In this document: positions 25,670 to 38,246 of the stretch, piece after piece | Numbering within the stretch: the first letter of the stretch is position 1 | How the letters are laid out: every line of letters starts with the position of its first letter | Origin: Arthrobacter sp. ERGS1:01 | Lineage (GTDB): Bacteria; Actinomycetota; Actinomycetes; Actinomycetales; Micrococcaceae | NCBI RefSeq assembly: GCF_001281315.1 | Contig: NZ_CP012477.1 | Span: forward strand, 248,001 to 312,000 | Direction: 5' to 3' | Length of the DNA: 64,000 bases | Made by a program: the position numbers and the translations under genes | Notes under the pieces: generated by a model | The model's database searches: none | The model's input: only the letters and a program-made list of their open reading frames with translations | What the model was told of the DNA's origin: nothing

Positions 25670-26506
25670 TCAGGCGGCGTTGTGTCGTGTGGGCTGCCGC
25701 TCGGATATGGCTGCAACGGTCGTGTAGTCGATGGTGAGATTGCCGCCTGCGGCGTCGATCGCGGCGCCCATGCCGTTTAGGAGGGCGTCCAGTTTGTCCT
25801 TTGGGAGTCGATTGATTCCGCCCGCGGTTGAGGTCTGCTCAAGCCACGCATCGCGCGTGGCGGTCGCCTGCCAATTGAAGGAGAACCGCTCAAGTTCGCC
25901 GAACGCTCCTGTCGTGCGCAGGCCCGCTGCGGCCGCGTCGATGATGGTCCCATAAGGGTCGGCTCCGGACATGGGGGCCCAGGGATTGAACGGCAATCCG
26001 GTATTAAGTGAGCTAAAGACTGCCGCGAACTCGGCGGCGAGTTCGCCAGACGGGCGTCCTGAATTCCAGAAGAGCGCAAGGCTGCCGCCCGGCGGAAGAA
26101 CGGAAGCGGCCTTGGCGGCGCCCGCGGTCGGGTCGACCCAGTGCCACGTCTGTCCGGCGATAATTGCGTCGAAGGTTTGCCCTGCGGCCTCCCACTCTTC
26201 GAATCTGGCGATCTCGACCACGAACCCTTTGGCCCGTGCAAGCTCGGCCATCTGTAGGTCCGGTTCGATCCCATGTACGGCGAATCCGCGGTCCCGGAAA
26301 GGCTCGGCGGAAATTCCTGTCCCGATCCCCACATCGAGGATCGAGCGCCCTTGCATGCGGTCAGCGATGGCATCAACCAGGGCTGTCGGGTAATGCGGGC
26401 GGGTGCGGTCATAGCGTTCGGCATTCTTGCCGAACGACTCTGCGAGTTCGCGGTGTCGATGCGAAGCATCGTCGGCGGGCGTGACCGGCAGCGGCAGTGG
26501 AACCAT
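25670..26506 (-). CDS. Class I SAM-dependent methyltransferase
   Basis: This 278-residue protein has a Rossmann methyltransferase domain with motif I ILDVGIGTG (about 56-64) and an acidic residue at the end of strand 2 (VHGIEPDLQM). Motif IV-like FDAIIAGQTWHWVDP resembles the UbiE/type 11 group acting on small molecules. The substrate is not known. It is transcribed opposite to its neighbours and appears monocistronic. Confidence 0.88.
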   Translation of the reverse strand: MVPLPLPVTPADDASHRHRELAESFGKNAERYDRTRPHYPTALVDAIADRMQGRSILDVGIGTGISAEPFRDRGFAVHGIEPDLQMAELARAKGFVVEIARFEEWEAAGQTFDAIIAGQTWHWVDPTAGAAKAASVLPPGGSLALFWNSGRPSGELAAEFAAVFSSLNTGLPFNPWAPMSGADPYGTIIDAAAAGLRTTGAFGELERFSFNWQATATRDAWLEQTSTAGGINRLPKDKLDALLNGMGAAIDAAGGNLTIDYTTVAAISERQPTRHNAA

Positions 26507-26672
26507 GCGGCCAGTCTAAGTGGGCATCCGCAGATTCTGAACAAAACGGAGCGCCTCTCCTTTTGATTCCCGGGCTTTGCGCAGGCCTGCGGGCTTGCCT
26601 CGGCACCGGCTTGGAGCGGCGCCTGGCAGTCACGCAGTTGCACCCGGAACGCCGCCCTGACATGCTTCGGAA

Positions 26673-27458
26673 ATGACGATCCGGGAGAGATACCTCCAGG
26701 CCTACGATGAGCAATTGCGAACCGATGCGGAAACCCCAGGGGCGCTGCGTGTGACGTGCTTGGGCCCATTGCGTTTGGCCACGTTTCCCGGTGGCCTGGG
26801 TTTTGTCACCCACAGGGATCTGAGTGACTCGGCGGCACACAGTGTGCCCGGCTTGGTGACTGGCGCAATTGAGCAATTCCTTGCCGATCCCGAGATCGAC
26901 AAGATTTTGTGGAAGCTGCGCCAACACGACAGGAACCCAGGGCTGGCCGAGGCCCTCATGCAGCAGGGCTTCTCTCCCGGGAATGAAGAGGCCATCATGG
27001 TGGGGCCGCTGGAAGGGCTGTGCACCGGTGTCCCAGAGCCCGCGGGGGTGGCACTGAGGCGAGTCGCTTCTGAGGCCGATGTCAGAGCCGCGTGCGCCAT
27101 GGCCGACGAAGCCTTTGGTGAGCCCACCGACTCGCGCACAGCCGACGCCATGGTGGATCGCCTGGCGCGGAAGGACGGCATGGAGCTCTGGGTGGCCGAG
27201 GCCGATGGCAGGATCGTCAGCAGCGGGCGGCTTGAACCGGTTCCGGACAGCGATTTTGCCGGCATCTGGGGTGGCGCCACCCTGAGGGCCTATCGCGGGC
27301 GTGGAATCTACCGGGCGCTGACTGCTGCCCGGGCCCGGTCGGCGATCGCCCAGGGAAAGACCCTTGCCCACAGCGAATCAACCGAGTTTTCCCGCCCGAT
27401 CCTGGAACAATCCGGGCTAATCAGAATTTCCACAAATACCCCCTACTGGCGAAAGTAG
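26673..27458 (+). CDS. GNAT-family N-acetyltransferase
   Basis: The 261-residue protein carries a C-terminal GNAT domain (about 125-260). The acetyl-CoA loop is seen in LRAYRGRGIYRALTAARAR (the Q/RxxGxG/A pattern), followed by a helix and the EQSGLIRISTNTPYWRK end. The N-terminal half is less conserved and may form a second, degenerate domain. Substrate is unknown. The upstream 166 bases (26507-26672) hold no recognised signal. Confidence 0.83.
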   Translation: MTIRERYLQAYDEQLRTDAETPGALRVTCLGPLRLATFPGGLGFVTHRDLSDSAAHSVPGLVTGAIEQFLADPEIDKILWKLRQHDRNPGLAEALMQQGFSPGNEEAIMVGPLEGLCTGVPEPAGVALRRVASEADVRAACAMADEAFGEPTDSRTADAMVDRLARKDGMELWVAEADGRIVSSGRLEPVPDSDFAGIWGGATLRAYRGRGIYRALTAARARSAIAQGKTLAHSESTEFSRPILEQSGLIRISTNTPYWRK

Positions 27459-27581
27459 CATTGTAGGCGCTGCCGAGCATCGAGATCAGTGAGGTGTGCC
27501 CAGCCGTCGCCCCCAACTGACGCAATGGCCAACTACGCGCGATTTACCGGAACCTTCCCGCCACGAAGTGAGTGAGGAATA

Positions 27582-28085
27582 ATGCTTTCCATGACTAGCG
27601 GGGAGATGGGCAAGCAGGACGCTCGAAAGCCGGCCACGCGCTCGGCGGCACCCGCGGGCGTCGCCTTCACTCTGCCGGAAGCCATGACCGGCAGGGCAAG
27701 CCCCGCGAAGGCGGCGGTCGGAGACAAGCCCGTCTTCGCGTACATTGCCAGCCTGCCGCAGCCGCAGCGCGGCATCGCCGAAGCCGTCGACGCGCTGGCG
27801 GCCAGGACGCTGCCCAACCTCCAGCGTTCCGTGAAGTGGGGGATGTCGTACTACGGTGTCGGCGACGGGTGGTGCTTTTGCTGCGGCGGATTTGCCGGCC
27901 ACGTCAAGCTCATGTTTATCAATGGCGCGGCGCTCGATCCGATACCGCCGGTGACACCGGTGGGGATGGGCAAGTCGACGCGAGGTGTGGAACTCGAATC
28001 CGTCGATGACATTGATGAACGACAAATCGCTGCGTGGATGAACCAAGTCGCGTCCGTGCCCGGTGTTGGAGGCAAGAAGCGCTGA
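27582..28085 (+). CDS. DUF1801 domain protein
   Basis: The 167-residue product has an Ala/Lys-rich N-terminal tail of about 45 residues and a DUF1801 (YdhG-like) domain: FAYIASLPQPQRGIAEAVDAL, then VKWGMSYYGVGDGWCFCCGGFAGHVKLMFINGAAL. The family is widespread and of unknown function, often related to iron-chaperone frataxin-like folds. The start could be 27582 or the ATG at 27591. It stands alone. Confidence 0.83.
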   Translation: MLSMTSGEMGKQDARKPATRSAAPAGVAFTLPEAMTGRASPAKAAVGDKPVFAYIASLPQPQRGIAEAVDALAARTLPNLQRSVKWGMSYYGVGDGWCFCCGGFAGHVKLMFINGAALDPIPPVTPVGMGKSTRGVELESVDDIDERQIAAWMNQVASVPGVGGKKR

Positions 28086-28223
28086 ACCCGACGCTTGCGG
28101 CCGAGACAAACGGCATGCGGGACCATTTGGCGAAGCGTCCTGATTGCAACGGGTGTTGGCTGCAGCCTTGATCTGACGGAAATCTCCTATGAGCCCGAAG
28201 TGGTCGGGAGTAAGGTGGGCAAC

Positions 28224-28442
28224 GTGAACAGCCGTATTGGGCGCATCGCCCTCATCGCCGTCGGTGTGATCGCCGTGATCATCGGTGGAGTATTCGCCGG
28301 GCAGGGAATGAACCTGATCCCGGGAAGTTTCATGACCGGAAATCGAATGTGGCTCACCATCGGGCTGATCGTCGCGGCCGTCGGCATCATCCTGGTGGTG
28401 CTCGGCCTACGTCGACCCAGGGCAGGCCGCCCGGGTAAATGA
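28224..28442 (+). CDS. Small two-helix membrane protein
   Basis: The GTG at 28224 with AAGGTGG upstream opens a 72-residue frame with two long hydrophobic segments (IALIAVGVIAVIIGGVFAG and LTIGLIVAAVGIILVVLGL), a polar hairpin between them and a basic tail RRPRAGRPGK. No family is recognised. The frame is open further upstream to 28095, but that part looks non-coding. Confidence 0.68.
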   Translation: MNSRIGRIALIAVGVIAVIIGGVFAGQGMNLIPGSFMTGNRMWLTIGLIVAAVGIILVVLGLRRPRAGRPGK

Positions 28443-28523
28443 GGCCCAGCTAGGCCGCAGGTCCAGGGTTGTCCGGGTTCTGATTTCCAAGCAAAGAATA
28501 AGCCCCGAGGTGCCGGTACCTGG

Positions 28524-28550
28524 GGGTCTCGACAGGCTCGACCGCCGGGA
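28524..28550 (+). repeat. Dispersed intergenic repeat, copy 1
   Basis: GGTCTCGACAGGCTCGACCG and the following CCGGGA resemble bases 41136-41164 (GGTTTCGACAAGCTCAATCACCGG). This is the type of short repeat scattered between genes in many actinobacterial genomes. It lies just past the stop of the minus-strand gene at 28554. Confidence 0.5.
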
Positions 28551-28553
28551 GTC

Positions 28554-29396
28554 TCAGTTGGCGCGGGCCAGCTGCCGGATCGGGATCCAGCGGCTGGCCA
28601 GCCGGCGATACGCCGCGGCGGCGCCGGCCAGGTCGCCGTCGGCCAGGCAGGCCAGCCCGGCATGGACGTCTGCGGGGGAGTCGTCGGGGTGGACGCGGTT
28701 GGCGATGGGGCCGTAGTCGAGTTCCACGACGCCGTCGTCGCTGAATCCCTGCAGCCAGCTGTGGAGGTCGTCAAGCTCCTCGAACAAGTCAAGGTCGGGC
28801 GCCATTTCGGCCAGCATCTTCAGTGTCCGCCCGGCGCGGGCCGCAGCCACGGCCACCGGCACCTGGATGCGCACCGTCAGCACGCGTCCGTTGGCCTCCA
28901 CCACTTCCATGCGGTCGTTGGCGAACACCAGCGTGAACCAGCTGAACGGGATGCCCCAGGTGGAGGTGCGGGTTTGCACCTCGGTGTCGAGCTCGGGTGC
29001 GCCGGCGGCCCGCTGCAGGTTTTCGCTCCATTCCGGCTCCGGCACCACCAGCCGGGCCAGTTGCGCCATGGGACCGGAGAGCAGTTCCGCGGTGGCCGAG
29101 ATGGACCGGGCCACCACCTGGTTGGGGGCGTAAAGCAGGGGCGAGTTCTCGCTCATCTGCAACACGCGCACCCTGTCCACGGCCGGCGTCGGCAGCGGGT
29201 TTGCCGAGGATCGGCTGACCCGGCCCAGGGAATCCGCCAGCTCCTGGGCGTCGACGGTTACCGCGTTCTGGTCCTCCTCCAGCCGGCCCTGGAAGTAGCC
29301 GAACTGTTTCTCGGTGTACGCCTCGCGGGGCAGGTAGACGCGCAGGCTGGAGACAAACGGCAGCTGCACGCCGCCCAGATACAGCCCGTTGTGCAT
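28554..29396 (-). CDS. Conserved actinobacterial protein of unknown function
   Basis: This 280-residue protein has no signal peptide or membrane segment and no recognised catalytic motif. It has an N-terminal part with YLPREAYTEKQFGYFQGRLEEDQNAVTV and a Trp-rich centre (WGIPFSWFTLVF). The C-terminal stretch of Ala-rich helices looks like a TPR-type pair (VHAGLACLADGDLAGAAAAYRRLASRW). It starts three bases after the xthA stop on the same strand, so the two are cotranscribed. No function can be assigned. Confidence 0.75.
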   Translation of the reverse strand: MHNGLYLGGVQLPFVSSLRVYLPREAYTEKQFGYFQGRLEEDQNAVTVDAQELADSLGRVSRSSANPLPTPAVDRVRVLQMSENSPLLYAPNQVVARSISATAELLSGPMAQLARLVVPEPEWSENLQRAAGAPELDTEVQTRTSTWGIPFSWFTLVFANDRMEVVEANGRVLTVRIQVPVAVAAARAGRTLKMLAEMAPDLDLFEELDDLHSWLQGFSDDGVVELDYGPIANRVHPDDSPADVHAGLACLADGDLAGAAAAYRRLASRWIPIRQLARAN

Positions 29397-29399
29397 GGC

Positions 29400-30203
29400 C
29401 TAGCCCAGCTCCACAATGACGGGGGCGTGGTCCGAGGCGCCCTTGCCCTTGCGCTCCTCGCGGTCAATCCGGGCGTCGCTGACGCGGGCGGCCAGGGCCG
29501 GGGAGGCCATTACGAAGTCAATGCGCATGCCTTCCTTCTTCGGGAAGCGCAGCTGCGTGTAGTCCCAGTAGGTGTAGACGCCGGGGCCCGGGTGCAGGGG
29601 GCGGACGACGTCGGCAAATCCGGCCGTTTCAAACGCGGCGAAGGCGGCCCGCTCGGGGGCGCTGACATGGGTCAGGCCCTCGCTGCGGAAGTAGTCGATG
29701 TCCCAGACGTCGTCGTCCTGGGGGGCAATGTTCCAATCGCCCATGAGTGCGATCTGGGCGTTGGGATCCTCGGCCAGCCAGCCCGTGGCCTGGTTCTTGA
29801 GCTCGTCGAGCCACTGCAGCTTGTACGGCATGTGCTCGTCGTCCAGGGCGCGGCCGTTGGGCACGTACAGGCTCCAAATGCGCACCCCGTTGCAGGTGGC
29901 GCCAATGGCGCGGGCCTCCTGGACGGGATCCTTGCCGCCCTTGCCAAACGCGGGCTGGCCCACGAAGGTCCGCTCCACGTCCTCCAACCCCACCCGTGAG
30001 GCAATCGCGACGCCGTTCCACTGGCTAAAGCCAAAGTGGGCCACCTCGTAGCCGTTATTCTCAAAGAGCTCCCACGGGAAGTTCTCGTCCTTGCACTTGG
30101 TTTCTTGAATGGCCAGGACGTCGGCGTCGGTACGGCGCAGCCAGTCCTCCACACGGTCGGCGCGGGCACGGAGCGAGTTCACATTCCAGGTAGCAATCAG
30201 CAC
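29400..30203 (-). CDS. xthA: Exodeoxyribonuclease III
   Basis: The 267-residue enzyme belongs to the AP-endonuclease/exonuclease III family and acts in base-excision repair. Motifs in order are TWNVNSLRAR, QETKCKD (catalytic Glu), SLYVPNGR, GDWNIAP (Asp and Asn), RIDFVMAS and the final SDHAPV with the catalytic His. The start is a GTG at 30203. It is followed three bases later by a conserved gene of unknown function. Confidence 0.95.
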   Translation of the reverse strand: MLIATWNVNSLRARADRVEDWLRRTDADVLAIQETKCKDENFPWELFENNGYEVAHFGFSQWNGVAIASRVGLEDVERTFVGQPAFGKGGKDPVQEARAIGATCNGVRIWSLYVPNGRALDDEHMPYKLQWLDELKNQATGWLAEDPNAQIALMGDWNIAPQDDDVWDIDYFRSEGLTHVSAPERAAFAAFETAGFADVVRPLHPGPGVYTYWDYTQLRFPKKEGMRIDFVMASPALAARVSDARIDREERKGKGASDHAPVIVELG

Positions 30204-30263
30204 CTGTCCAAGCTATCAAGTTATCCCGCCGGGCGCTTGGTTTCCCGCCCCGCTTCACCTGCG

Positions 30264-32008
<1,745 letters not shown>

Positions 32009-32113
32009 CCTTCGGCCTCGTTGCCGGCCTGCGGCGTGGACCGGCAGGCTGTATTCAGTTGAAATATACGCGCCGCCCTGCCGCCTTGGCGATGGGACCG
32101 GATTCGGGTTCGC

Positions 32114-32935
32114 TTACCGCCACCAGTTGTCAAGCAGTGAAACGGGGACGGTGCGCTTGTGCCGGGACTGGCGGAAACGGCGTTCGATGGCCTCAGCCGC
32201 CGCCTCGGGGACGTCCTTGCCCTCCAGGTAGTCGTCGATGGTTTCGTAACTGATGCCGAGTTCGTCCTCGTCGGTGCGGCCGGGCGTGCCATCCAGGAGA
32301 TCAGCCGTGGGCACCTTGCTGTAGAGGGCCTCGGAGGCGCCAAGTTCCTTGAGCAGCGCACGGTTTTGGCGCTTGTTCAGGGTGAACAGCGGCAGGATGT
32401 CGGCTCCGCCGTCGCCAAACTTGGTGAAGAACCCCGTGACTGATTCGGCGGCGTGGTCGGTGCCGATCACCAGCAGGTTGTCGTGGCCGGCCAGCGCGTA
32501 TTGGGCGATCATGCGTGAGCGGGCCTTGATGTTGCCCTTGTTGAAGTCCGTGACGTCGTGGTCGTTGGTTTTCGCGAATTCGCCCTCGAAGCCGTCCACC
32601 GCGGGGGCAATGTTGAACGTCCGGTTCGTCTTGGCGTTGATGAATTCCAGGGCTGCCTGGGCGTCGTCCTCATCGTGCTGGACGCCGTAGGGGAGGCGGA
32701 CGGCGATGAAGTTCGCCTCAACGCCTTCTGCCGCAAGCTCCTCGACGGCAAGCTGCGCCAGCCTGCCCGCCAGTGTGGAATCGATGCCGCCGCTGATGCC
32801 CAGGACAAAGCCCCTGGTGCCGGTGGCCCGGAGGTAGTCCTTGAGGAACTGCACGCGCCGGGTGACTTCCGCGGCCGGGTCGATCCGGGGTTCGACGCCG
32901 AGCTCTGCAATGATCTGTGCCTGGATTTCTCGCAT
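32114..32935 (-). CDS. nadE: Ammonia-dependent NAD+ synthetase
   Basis: This 273-residue enzyme amidates nicotinic acid adenine dinucleotide to NAD+. The ATP pyrophosphatase P-loop SGGIDST is near residue 46. [26 protein letters not shown] and the C-terminal KRTVPV segment are typical of short NadE. Without a glutaminase domain it should use free ammonia. The ATG is at 32935, followed downstream by the broken acyl-CoA synthetase gene about 105 bases away. Confidence 0.95.
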   Translation of the reverse strand: MREIQAQIIAELGVEPRIDPAAEVTRRVQFLKDYLRATGTRGFVLGISGGIDSTLAGRLAQLAVEELAAEGVEANFIAVRLPYGVQHDEDDAQAALEFINAKTNRTFNIAPAVDGFEGEFAKTNDHDVTDFNKGNIKARSRMIAQYALAGHDNLLVIGTDHAAESVTGFFTKFGDGGADILPLFTLNKRQNRALLKELGASEALYSKVPTADLLDGTPGRTDEDELGISYETIDDYLEGKDVPEAAAEAIERRFRQSRHKRTVPVSLLDNWWR

Positions 32936-33052
32936 GGGCTAAGGGTAGCGCGTGGACGTGACGGGCTTGTTACGGCCAAGGCGCCGGCGAGAGCGGTCAA
33001 TCCAAATCCATCGGGGTTACGAAGACATTGCAACTGGACCATGGAGGCCGTT

Positions 33053-34855
33053 GTGTACATCTCACTCATCTTGATCGGGGTACTGGGCGGGCTCATCACG
33101 GGAATTTCCCCGTGCATCCTGCCCGTCTTGCCGGTGATCTTCTTTTCCGGCGGAGCGCAGAGCGCCCGCGGCAACGAGAAAGCCGCGGACCGAGCGGAGC
33201 CGGGTGCTTCCGGTGCGCCGGCGCAAGGGGGAGGGGCCGGCGTCGCGGTTAAGGACAAGCCGGAGGCGACGACGACGGGCGCCTCCCGGTGGCGGCCGTA
33301 CCTGGTGATCCTGGGTCTGGTGCTGAGCTTCAGCGTATTCACGCTGGCGGGTTCCTTCATCCTTGCGCTGCTGGGCTTGCCGCAGGATGTGCTGCGCTAT
33401 GCGGGCATCGTGGTGCTGGTCCTGATCGGCGTGGGCTTGATCGTCCCCCGGATCGAGGAGCTGTTGGAGAAGCCGTTCTCCTGGATCCCGCAACGGCGCG
33501 TGGGCACCGAGGGCAACGGCATCTTGCTGGGCATCGCACTTGGCGCGGTCTACGTGCCCTGCGCCGGGCCGGTGCTCGCGGCCATCACGGTTGCCGGTTC
33601 CACCGGACGCATTGGATTCAACACCGTTGTCCTGACGCTCTCCTTTGCCGTGGGTGCCGCAATTCCGCTGCTGATCTTTGCGCTGGCGGGCCGGCGCGTG
33701 GCCGAGCGGGTCAAGACGTTCCGCCGCCACCAGCGGGCCATCCGGATCGGCGGCGGTGTTTTGATGGTCGCCCTGGCCGTAGGCCTGTTCTTCAACCTGC
33801 CGGCCGCCCTGCAGCGGCTGGTCCCCGACTACACGGGTTCCCTACAAAGCCAGCTGGCGCAGAACCAGGACGTCAAGCAGGCACTGAACCTGACAGGCCT
33901 CGTCAACGACCAGAACAAGGACCTGAGCCTGTGCAGCAACAACGCCCAGACGCTTGAAAGCTGCGGAACGGCGCCGGACATCCAAGGAATCCAGCAATGG
34001 TTCAACACCCCGGGCAACCAGCCGATCGACCTGAAGTCGCTGCACGGCAAGGTGGTCCTGGTGGACTTCTGGGCCTACTCCTGCATCAACTGCCAGCGCG
34101 CGGTTCCGCACATCGTGGCGCTCAACAAGGCCTACGCCGCCGACGGCCTGGTGGTGATCGGGATCCACTCACCCGAATACGCCTTTGAAAAGGACGTCAA
34201 CAACGTCAAGGCAGGCGCCGCGTCGCTGGGCATCACCTACCCCGTGGCCATCGACAACAAGCTGTCCACCTGGACCAACTACCGCAACCAATACTGGCCG
34301 GCGCACTACCTTATTGATGCCTCCGGCACCGTCCGGAACATCCAGTTCGGCGAAGGCAACGACCAGCAGACAGAGTCCATGATTCGCCAACTGTTGCTTG
34401 CGGCCAACCCCAATGTGCAGCTGCCCGCACCCGTGCAGTCCGCCGACACGGCCGCCACGGCGAACCTCACGCCTGAGACGCGCCTGGGCTGGAGTCTCGA
34501 GAGCAACTTTGGCGGATCCCAGAAGTATGAACCCATCACCACCGGCTTCACGTTCCCGGCCAGCCAGCCCGCGAACACGTTTGCACTGAACGGCACCTTC
34601 AAGCTCCAGCCCGACTTTATTTCCGCCACGGGGAACAACTCCACCATCCGGTTGAACTTCCACGCCAAAGTGGTCGAAATGGTGCTCTCCGGCAAGGGCG
34701 AGGTCAACTACACGGTCAACGGCGTGGCCAAGAAGATCAACGTGACGGGCGTACCCAACGCCTACACGCTTTTGACGTCGGCCAATCCCGTCTCCGGGAA
34801 CCTGGACGTCACGTTGCCGCCGGGCGTCGACGCCTACTCCTTCACCTTCGGATAA
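33053..34855 (+). CDS. dipZ: DipZ-like cytochrome c biogenesis/thiol-disulfide protein
   Basis: The 600-residue protein fuses a CcdA-type membrane domain (about 1-265, with SPCILPVLP and VPCAGPVLA, each with a redox Cys) to an outer thioredoxin-like domain with CINC (Cys344, Cys347). A C-terminal beta-rich domain (about 450-600) completes the DipZ layout. It would pass reducing power across the membrane to extracytoplasmic thiols. The GTG at 33053 has GGAGG five bases upstream; an in-frame ATG at 33041 is the alternative. It is monocistronic and divergent from nadE. Confidence 0.9.
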   Translation: MYISLILIGVLGGLITGISPCILPVLPVIFFSGGAQSARGNEKAADRAEPGASGAPAQGGGAGVAVKDKPEATTTGASRWRPYLVILGLVLSFSVFTLAGSFILALLGLPQDVLRYAGIVVLVLIGVGLIVPRIEELLEKPFSWIPQRRVGTEGNGILLGIALGAVYVPCAGPVLAAITVAGSTGRIGFNTVVLTLSFAVGAAIPLLIFALAGRRVAERVKTFRRHQRAIRIGGGVLMVALAVGLFFNLPAALQRLVPDYTGSLQSQLAQNQDVKQALNLTGLVNDQNKDLSLCSNNAQTLESCGTAPDIQGIQQWFNTPGNQPIDLKSLHGKVVLVDFWAYSCINCQRAVPHIVALNKAYAADGLVVIGIHSPEYAFEKDVNNVKAGAASLGITYPVAIDNKLSTWTNYRNQYWPAHYLIDASGTVRNIQFGEGNDQQTESMIRQLLLAANPNVQLPAPVQSADTAATANLTPETRLGWSLESNFGGSQKYEPITTGFTFPASQPANTFALNGTFKLQPDFISATGNNSTIRLNFHAKVVEMVLSGKGEVNYTVNGVAKKINVTGVPNAYTLLTSANPVSGNLDVTLPPGVDAYSFTFG

Positions 34856-34898
34856 GGCTGCTCTTCCCGTCCGTCGTGTTCGACGCCGGCGTACCCGG

Positions 34899-35567
34899 TC
34901 AGGCGATGGTGTAGGAGTTCTGCGGCCGGCCCGTGGCGCCGTAACTGAGGTCCAGGACCACCAGGCCCTTGCGTTCCAAAGCCCCCAGGTAGCGCTGGGC
35001 GGTGGGCCGGCTGACCCCGAGGCTGGAGGCGATCTCCGCCGCGCCAATGGGCCCGCCGGCGGTCCGGACGGCGTCGAGCACCTTTTGCATGGTGGGTTGC
35101 AGGCGCGGCGCCGGAGCCGGCTGGCGCACCGCGGCGGACCGGGTGCTGTACAGGCTGTCCACCACCGCCTGGCTGGCCGACGGCGCCGAATCCAGCGCCT
35201 GCCGCCACCGCTGGTAGGCCTCCAACTGGGTGCGCAGCTGGTCAAAGCTGAACGGCTTGACCAGGTAGTACACGGCGCCGCTGCTCATGGCCGACCTGAC
35301 CGTGGCGAGGTCGCGCGCCGCAGTAATGATGATGCAGTCAATCTCGGTGCCGGCCGCCTGCAGGGATCGCAGCAGCGACAGCCCGTCCTCGTCGGGCAGG
35401 TGCACGTCCAGCAGGAGCAGGTCGGGGGACAGCCGGGCGATCGCCTCCCGTGCGGCGGCGGCACTGTAAACCTCGCCAACGCATTCAAAACCGTCCACCT
35501 TGGCCACCCGTGCCGCATGGATGCGGGCCACTCGGAAGTCATCGTCGACCACCAATGTCTTGATCAC
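34899..35567 (-). CDS. CitB/DcuR-family response regulator
   Basis: The 222-residue regulator has a receiver domain (about 1-120, phospho-acceptor Asp in LLLLDVHLPDEDG, conserved Lys in LVKPFSFDQL) and a C-terminal helix-turn-helix (AAEIASSLGVSRPTAQRYLGALERKGLV). This is the CitB/CitT-type layout. The GTG start overlaps the TGA of the sensor kinase gene (GTGA). It most likely controls the divergent ABC transporter operon. Confidence 0.92.
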   Translation of the reverse strand: MIKTLVVDDDFRVARIHAARVAKVDGFECVGEVYSAAAAREAIARLSPDLLLLDVHLPDEDGLSLLRSLQAAGTEIDCIIITAARDLATVRSAMSSGAVYYLVKPFSFDQLRTQLEAYQRWRQALDSAPSASQAVVDSLYSTRSAAVRQPAPAPRLQPTMQKVLDAVRTAGGPIGAAEIASSLGVSRPTAQRYLGALERKGLVVLDLSYGATGRPQNSYTIA

Positions 35568-37222
35568 TGCGCGTCCCTCATGTCTGTTCCGGACGTGTCC
35601 GCCGTTCCCGGCAGCCACACCTCAAAGTTACCGCCCGGACCCGGGAACACGTCGAGAGTGCCCCCGGCCCGGTGCACGATCCGCCGCACCAGGGCCAGCC
35701 CAATTCCTCGGCGCATGCCCGGGCGGGTGTCCTTCGTGGAGTAACCGTCCACGACGACGGCGTCGATCTTGTCGGCCGGCACCCCGGGTCCGTTGTCGCG
35801 CACCGCAATGAAAACGCCGTCGGCGTCGTCAAGCTGCACGCTCACGGTGCGCGGCCGGGGTGTGTTGGCCAGGGCGTCGACGGCGTTGTCCAGCAGGTTG
35901 CCGACGATCGTGAGCAGTTCGGCCTGGTCCACCATGGGGTGTTCCAGGCGGGATTCGTCCGTGACCTCGATCAGCACGTCCTGCTCGCCCGCCACCGTGA
36001 TCTTGGCCAGCAAGAGTGCAGCCAGTTCGGGCGGGGCGATCCGGGACCGCAGCCCCTCACCCAGGGAGCGGGATTCAGCGGAAATTTGGGACACATAGGT
36101 TCTGGCCTGCTCCACGTCGCCAAGTTCCAGCAGCCCGTCCACCACGTGCAGCCGGTTGGCGTACTCGTGCTCCAGGGCGCGCATGGCCTCCATCAACCCC
36201 TGGACGGAGTGCAGATCCCGCACCAGCCCCTCGATTTCCGTGCGGTCGCGCAACGTCACCACCGAGCCGATGCTCCGGCCGCCGATGGCCACGGGCATGC
36301 GGTTGACCACCAGCAGCGCATCCTGGGTCAGCGCCACCTGGTCGGCGCCGCCCAGGGTTCCGGTGAGCAGGTCGCGCAGCCGGCCCGCCGGAACAAGGTC
36401 CGTCACGGGCGTGCCCAGCGCCGTGCCCTCCACCTGGAGCAGGCGCCGGGCCTCCTCGTTGATGACCGTGACGCGGCCGTCGTCGTCCAGGCCCACCACG
36501 GCCTCCCGGATGCCGTGCAGCAGGGCCTCGCGCTCCTGGAGCAGGAACGCGATCTCCGCCGGCTCGAGGTTGAAGGTGACCCGCTTGATCCGTCGTGAGA
36601 GCAGCAGGGAGCCCGCCACGCTCAGCAGCAGCACCAGCGCCGAAAACCCCGTGATGAGCCAAATGTTCTGGAGCTGCTCGTCCTGTTCCTTCGTGTCCAG
36701 GATGCCCACCGACACCTGGCCGATCACGGAGCCGTCCGCACCAAAGATCGGCGCCTTCGCATTGGCCGAACGGCCCAGGCTCCCCGGGTCGAAGCCAAGG
36801 TGCGTCTGCCCGTCCAAAACGGCCACCGGCTCCTCCAGCTTCTTCCCCACCAGCGCCGGGTTGGGGTGGGAGAACCGGATGCCGTTGCGGTCCGTCACCA
36901 CCACATAGGCGGGCTTGGCCGCCGCCATGACCTGGGCCGCCAAACCCTCGATGAGATGCCGCGGATCGCCGGCCGCCAGATCCTCACGGATCTGCGGCAT
37001 CGCTGCGGTGGTGGTGGCGATGCCCAACGCACGCAGCTGGTACTGCCGGTCCAGGGTCTGGTTGCTCAGCATGGTGAAGAGGAACCCGCCCAGGACGACG
37101 GCGAGCACCAGCAGGGACAGGATGCCCAGCAGGATCTGCGTGGTCAGGGTCAGGGAACGGTGCCGGCCGCGCCGGGCGCGAAGCTGCGCGAGCCGGGTCA
37201 CGGGAGCCGGATTCCGGGGCAT
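35564..37222 (-). CDS. CitA/DcuS-family sensor histidine kinase
   Basis: The 552-residue kinase has one hydrophobic segment near residue 30 and an extracytoplasmic PAS-like sensor domain (about 50-180). A second hydrophobic segment, a cytoplasmic PAS domain and a CitA-type kinase core follow. The core shows the H-box MRALEHEYANRLHVV, N-box NLLDNAVDAL, DNGPGVP and GIGLALVRRI. Relatives sense citrate or C4-dicarboxylates. The ATG at 37222 is chosen by length; a GTG at 37276 is possible, and neither has a clear ribosome-binding site. The gene is divergent from an SsuABC-type transporter. Confidence 0.92.
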   Translation of the reverse strand: MPRNPAPVTRLAQLRARRGRHRSLTLTTQILLGILSLLVLAVVLGGFLFTMLSNQTLDRQYQLRALGIATTTAAMPQIREDLAAGDPRHLIEGLAAQVMAAAKPAYVVVTDRNGIRFSHPNPALVGKKLEEPVAVLDGQTHLGFDPGSLGRSANAKAPIFGADGSVIGQVSVGILDTKEQDEQLQNIWLITGFSALVLLLSVAGSLLLSRRIKRVTFNLEPAEIAFLLQEREALLHGIREAVVGLDDDGRVTVINEEARRLLQVEGTALGTPVTDLVPAGRLRDLLTGTLGGADQVALTQDALLVVNRMPVAIGGRSIGSVVTLRDRTEIEGLVRDLHSVQGLMEAMRALEHEYANRLHVVDGLLELGDVEQARTYVSQISAESRSLGEGLRSRIAPPELAALLLAKITVAGEQDVLIEVTDESRLEHPMVDQAELLTIVGNLLDNAVDALANTPRPRTVSVQLDDADGVFIAVRDNGPGVPADKIDAVVVDGYSTKDTRPGMRRGIGLALVRRIVHRAGGTLDVFPGPGGNFEVWLPGTADTSGTDMRDAQ

Positions 37223-37331
37223 TGGGCGCCGTTGCTGAAAACGCACAAAACGTGCACATTCGCGGTTAATTTGCACAACTTACTGAAGTCTTCTGGCACT
37301 GCACATCGCTTTCTAAGCTCGTCATAGCTTA

Positions 37332-37347
37332 TGTGATCGAACTCACG
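37332..37347 (+). promoter_or_regulatory. CRP-like site TGTGA-N6-TCACG
   Basis: TGTGA (37332-37336) and TCACG (37343-37347) are inverted and six bases apart, matching the symmetrical CRP/GlxR consensus at 9 of 10 positions. It lies in the divergent region, 30 bases before the ABC ATPase start. Confidence 0.55.
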
Positions 37348-37376
37348 GCGGCGAAAGTGACCTAGGAAGGGAACCA

Positions 37377-38242
<866 letters not shown>

Positions 38243-38246
<4 letters not shown>

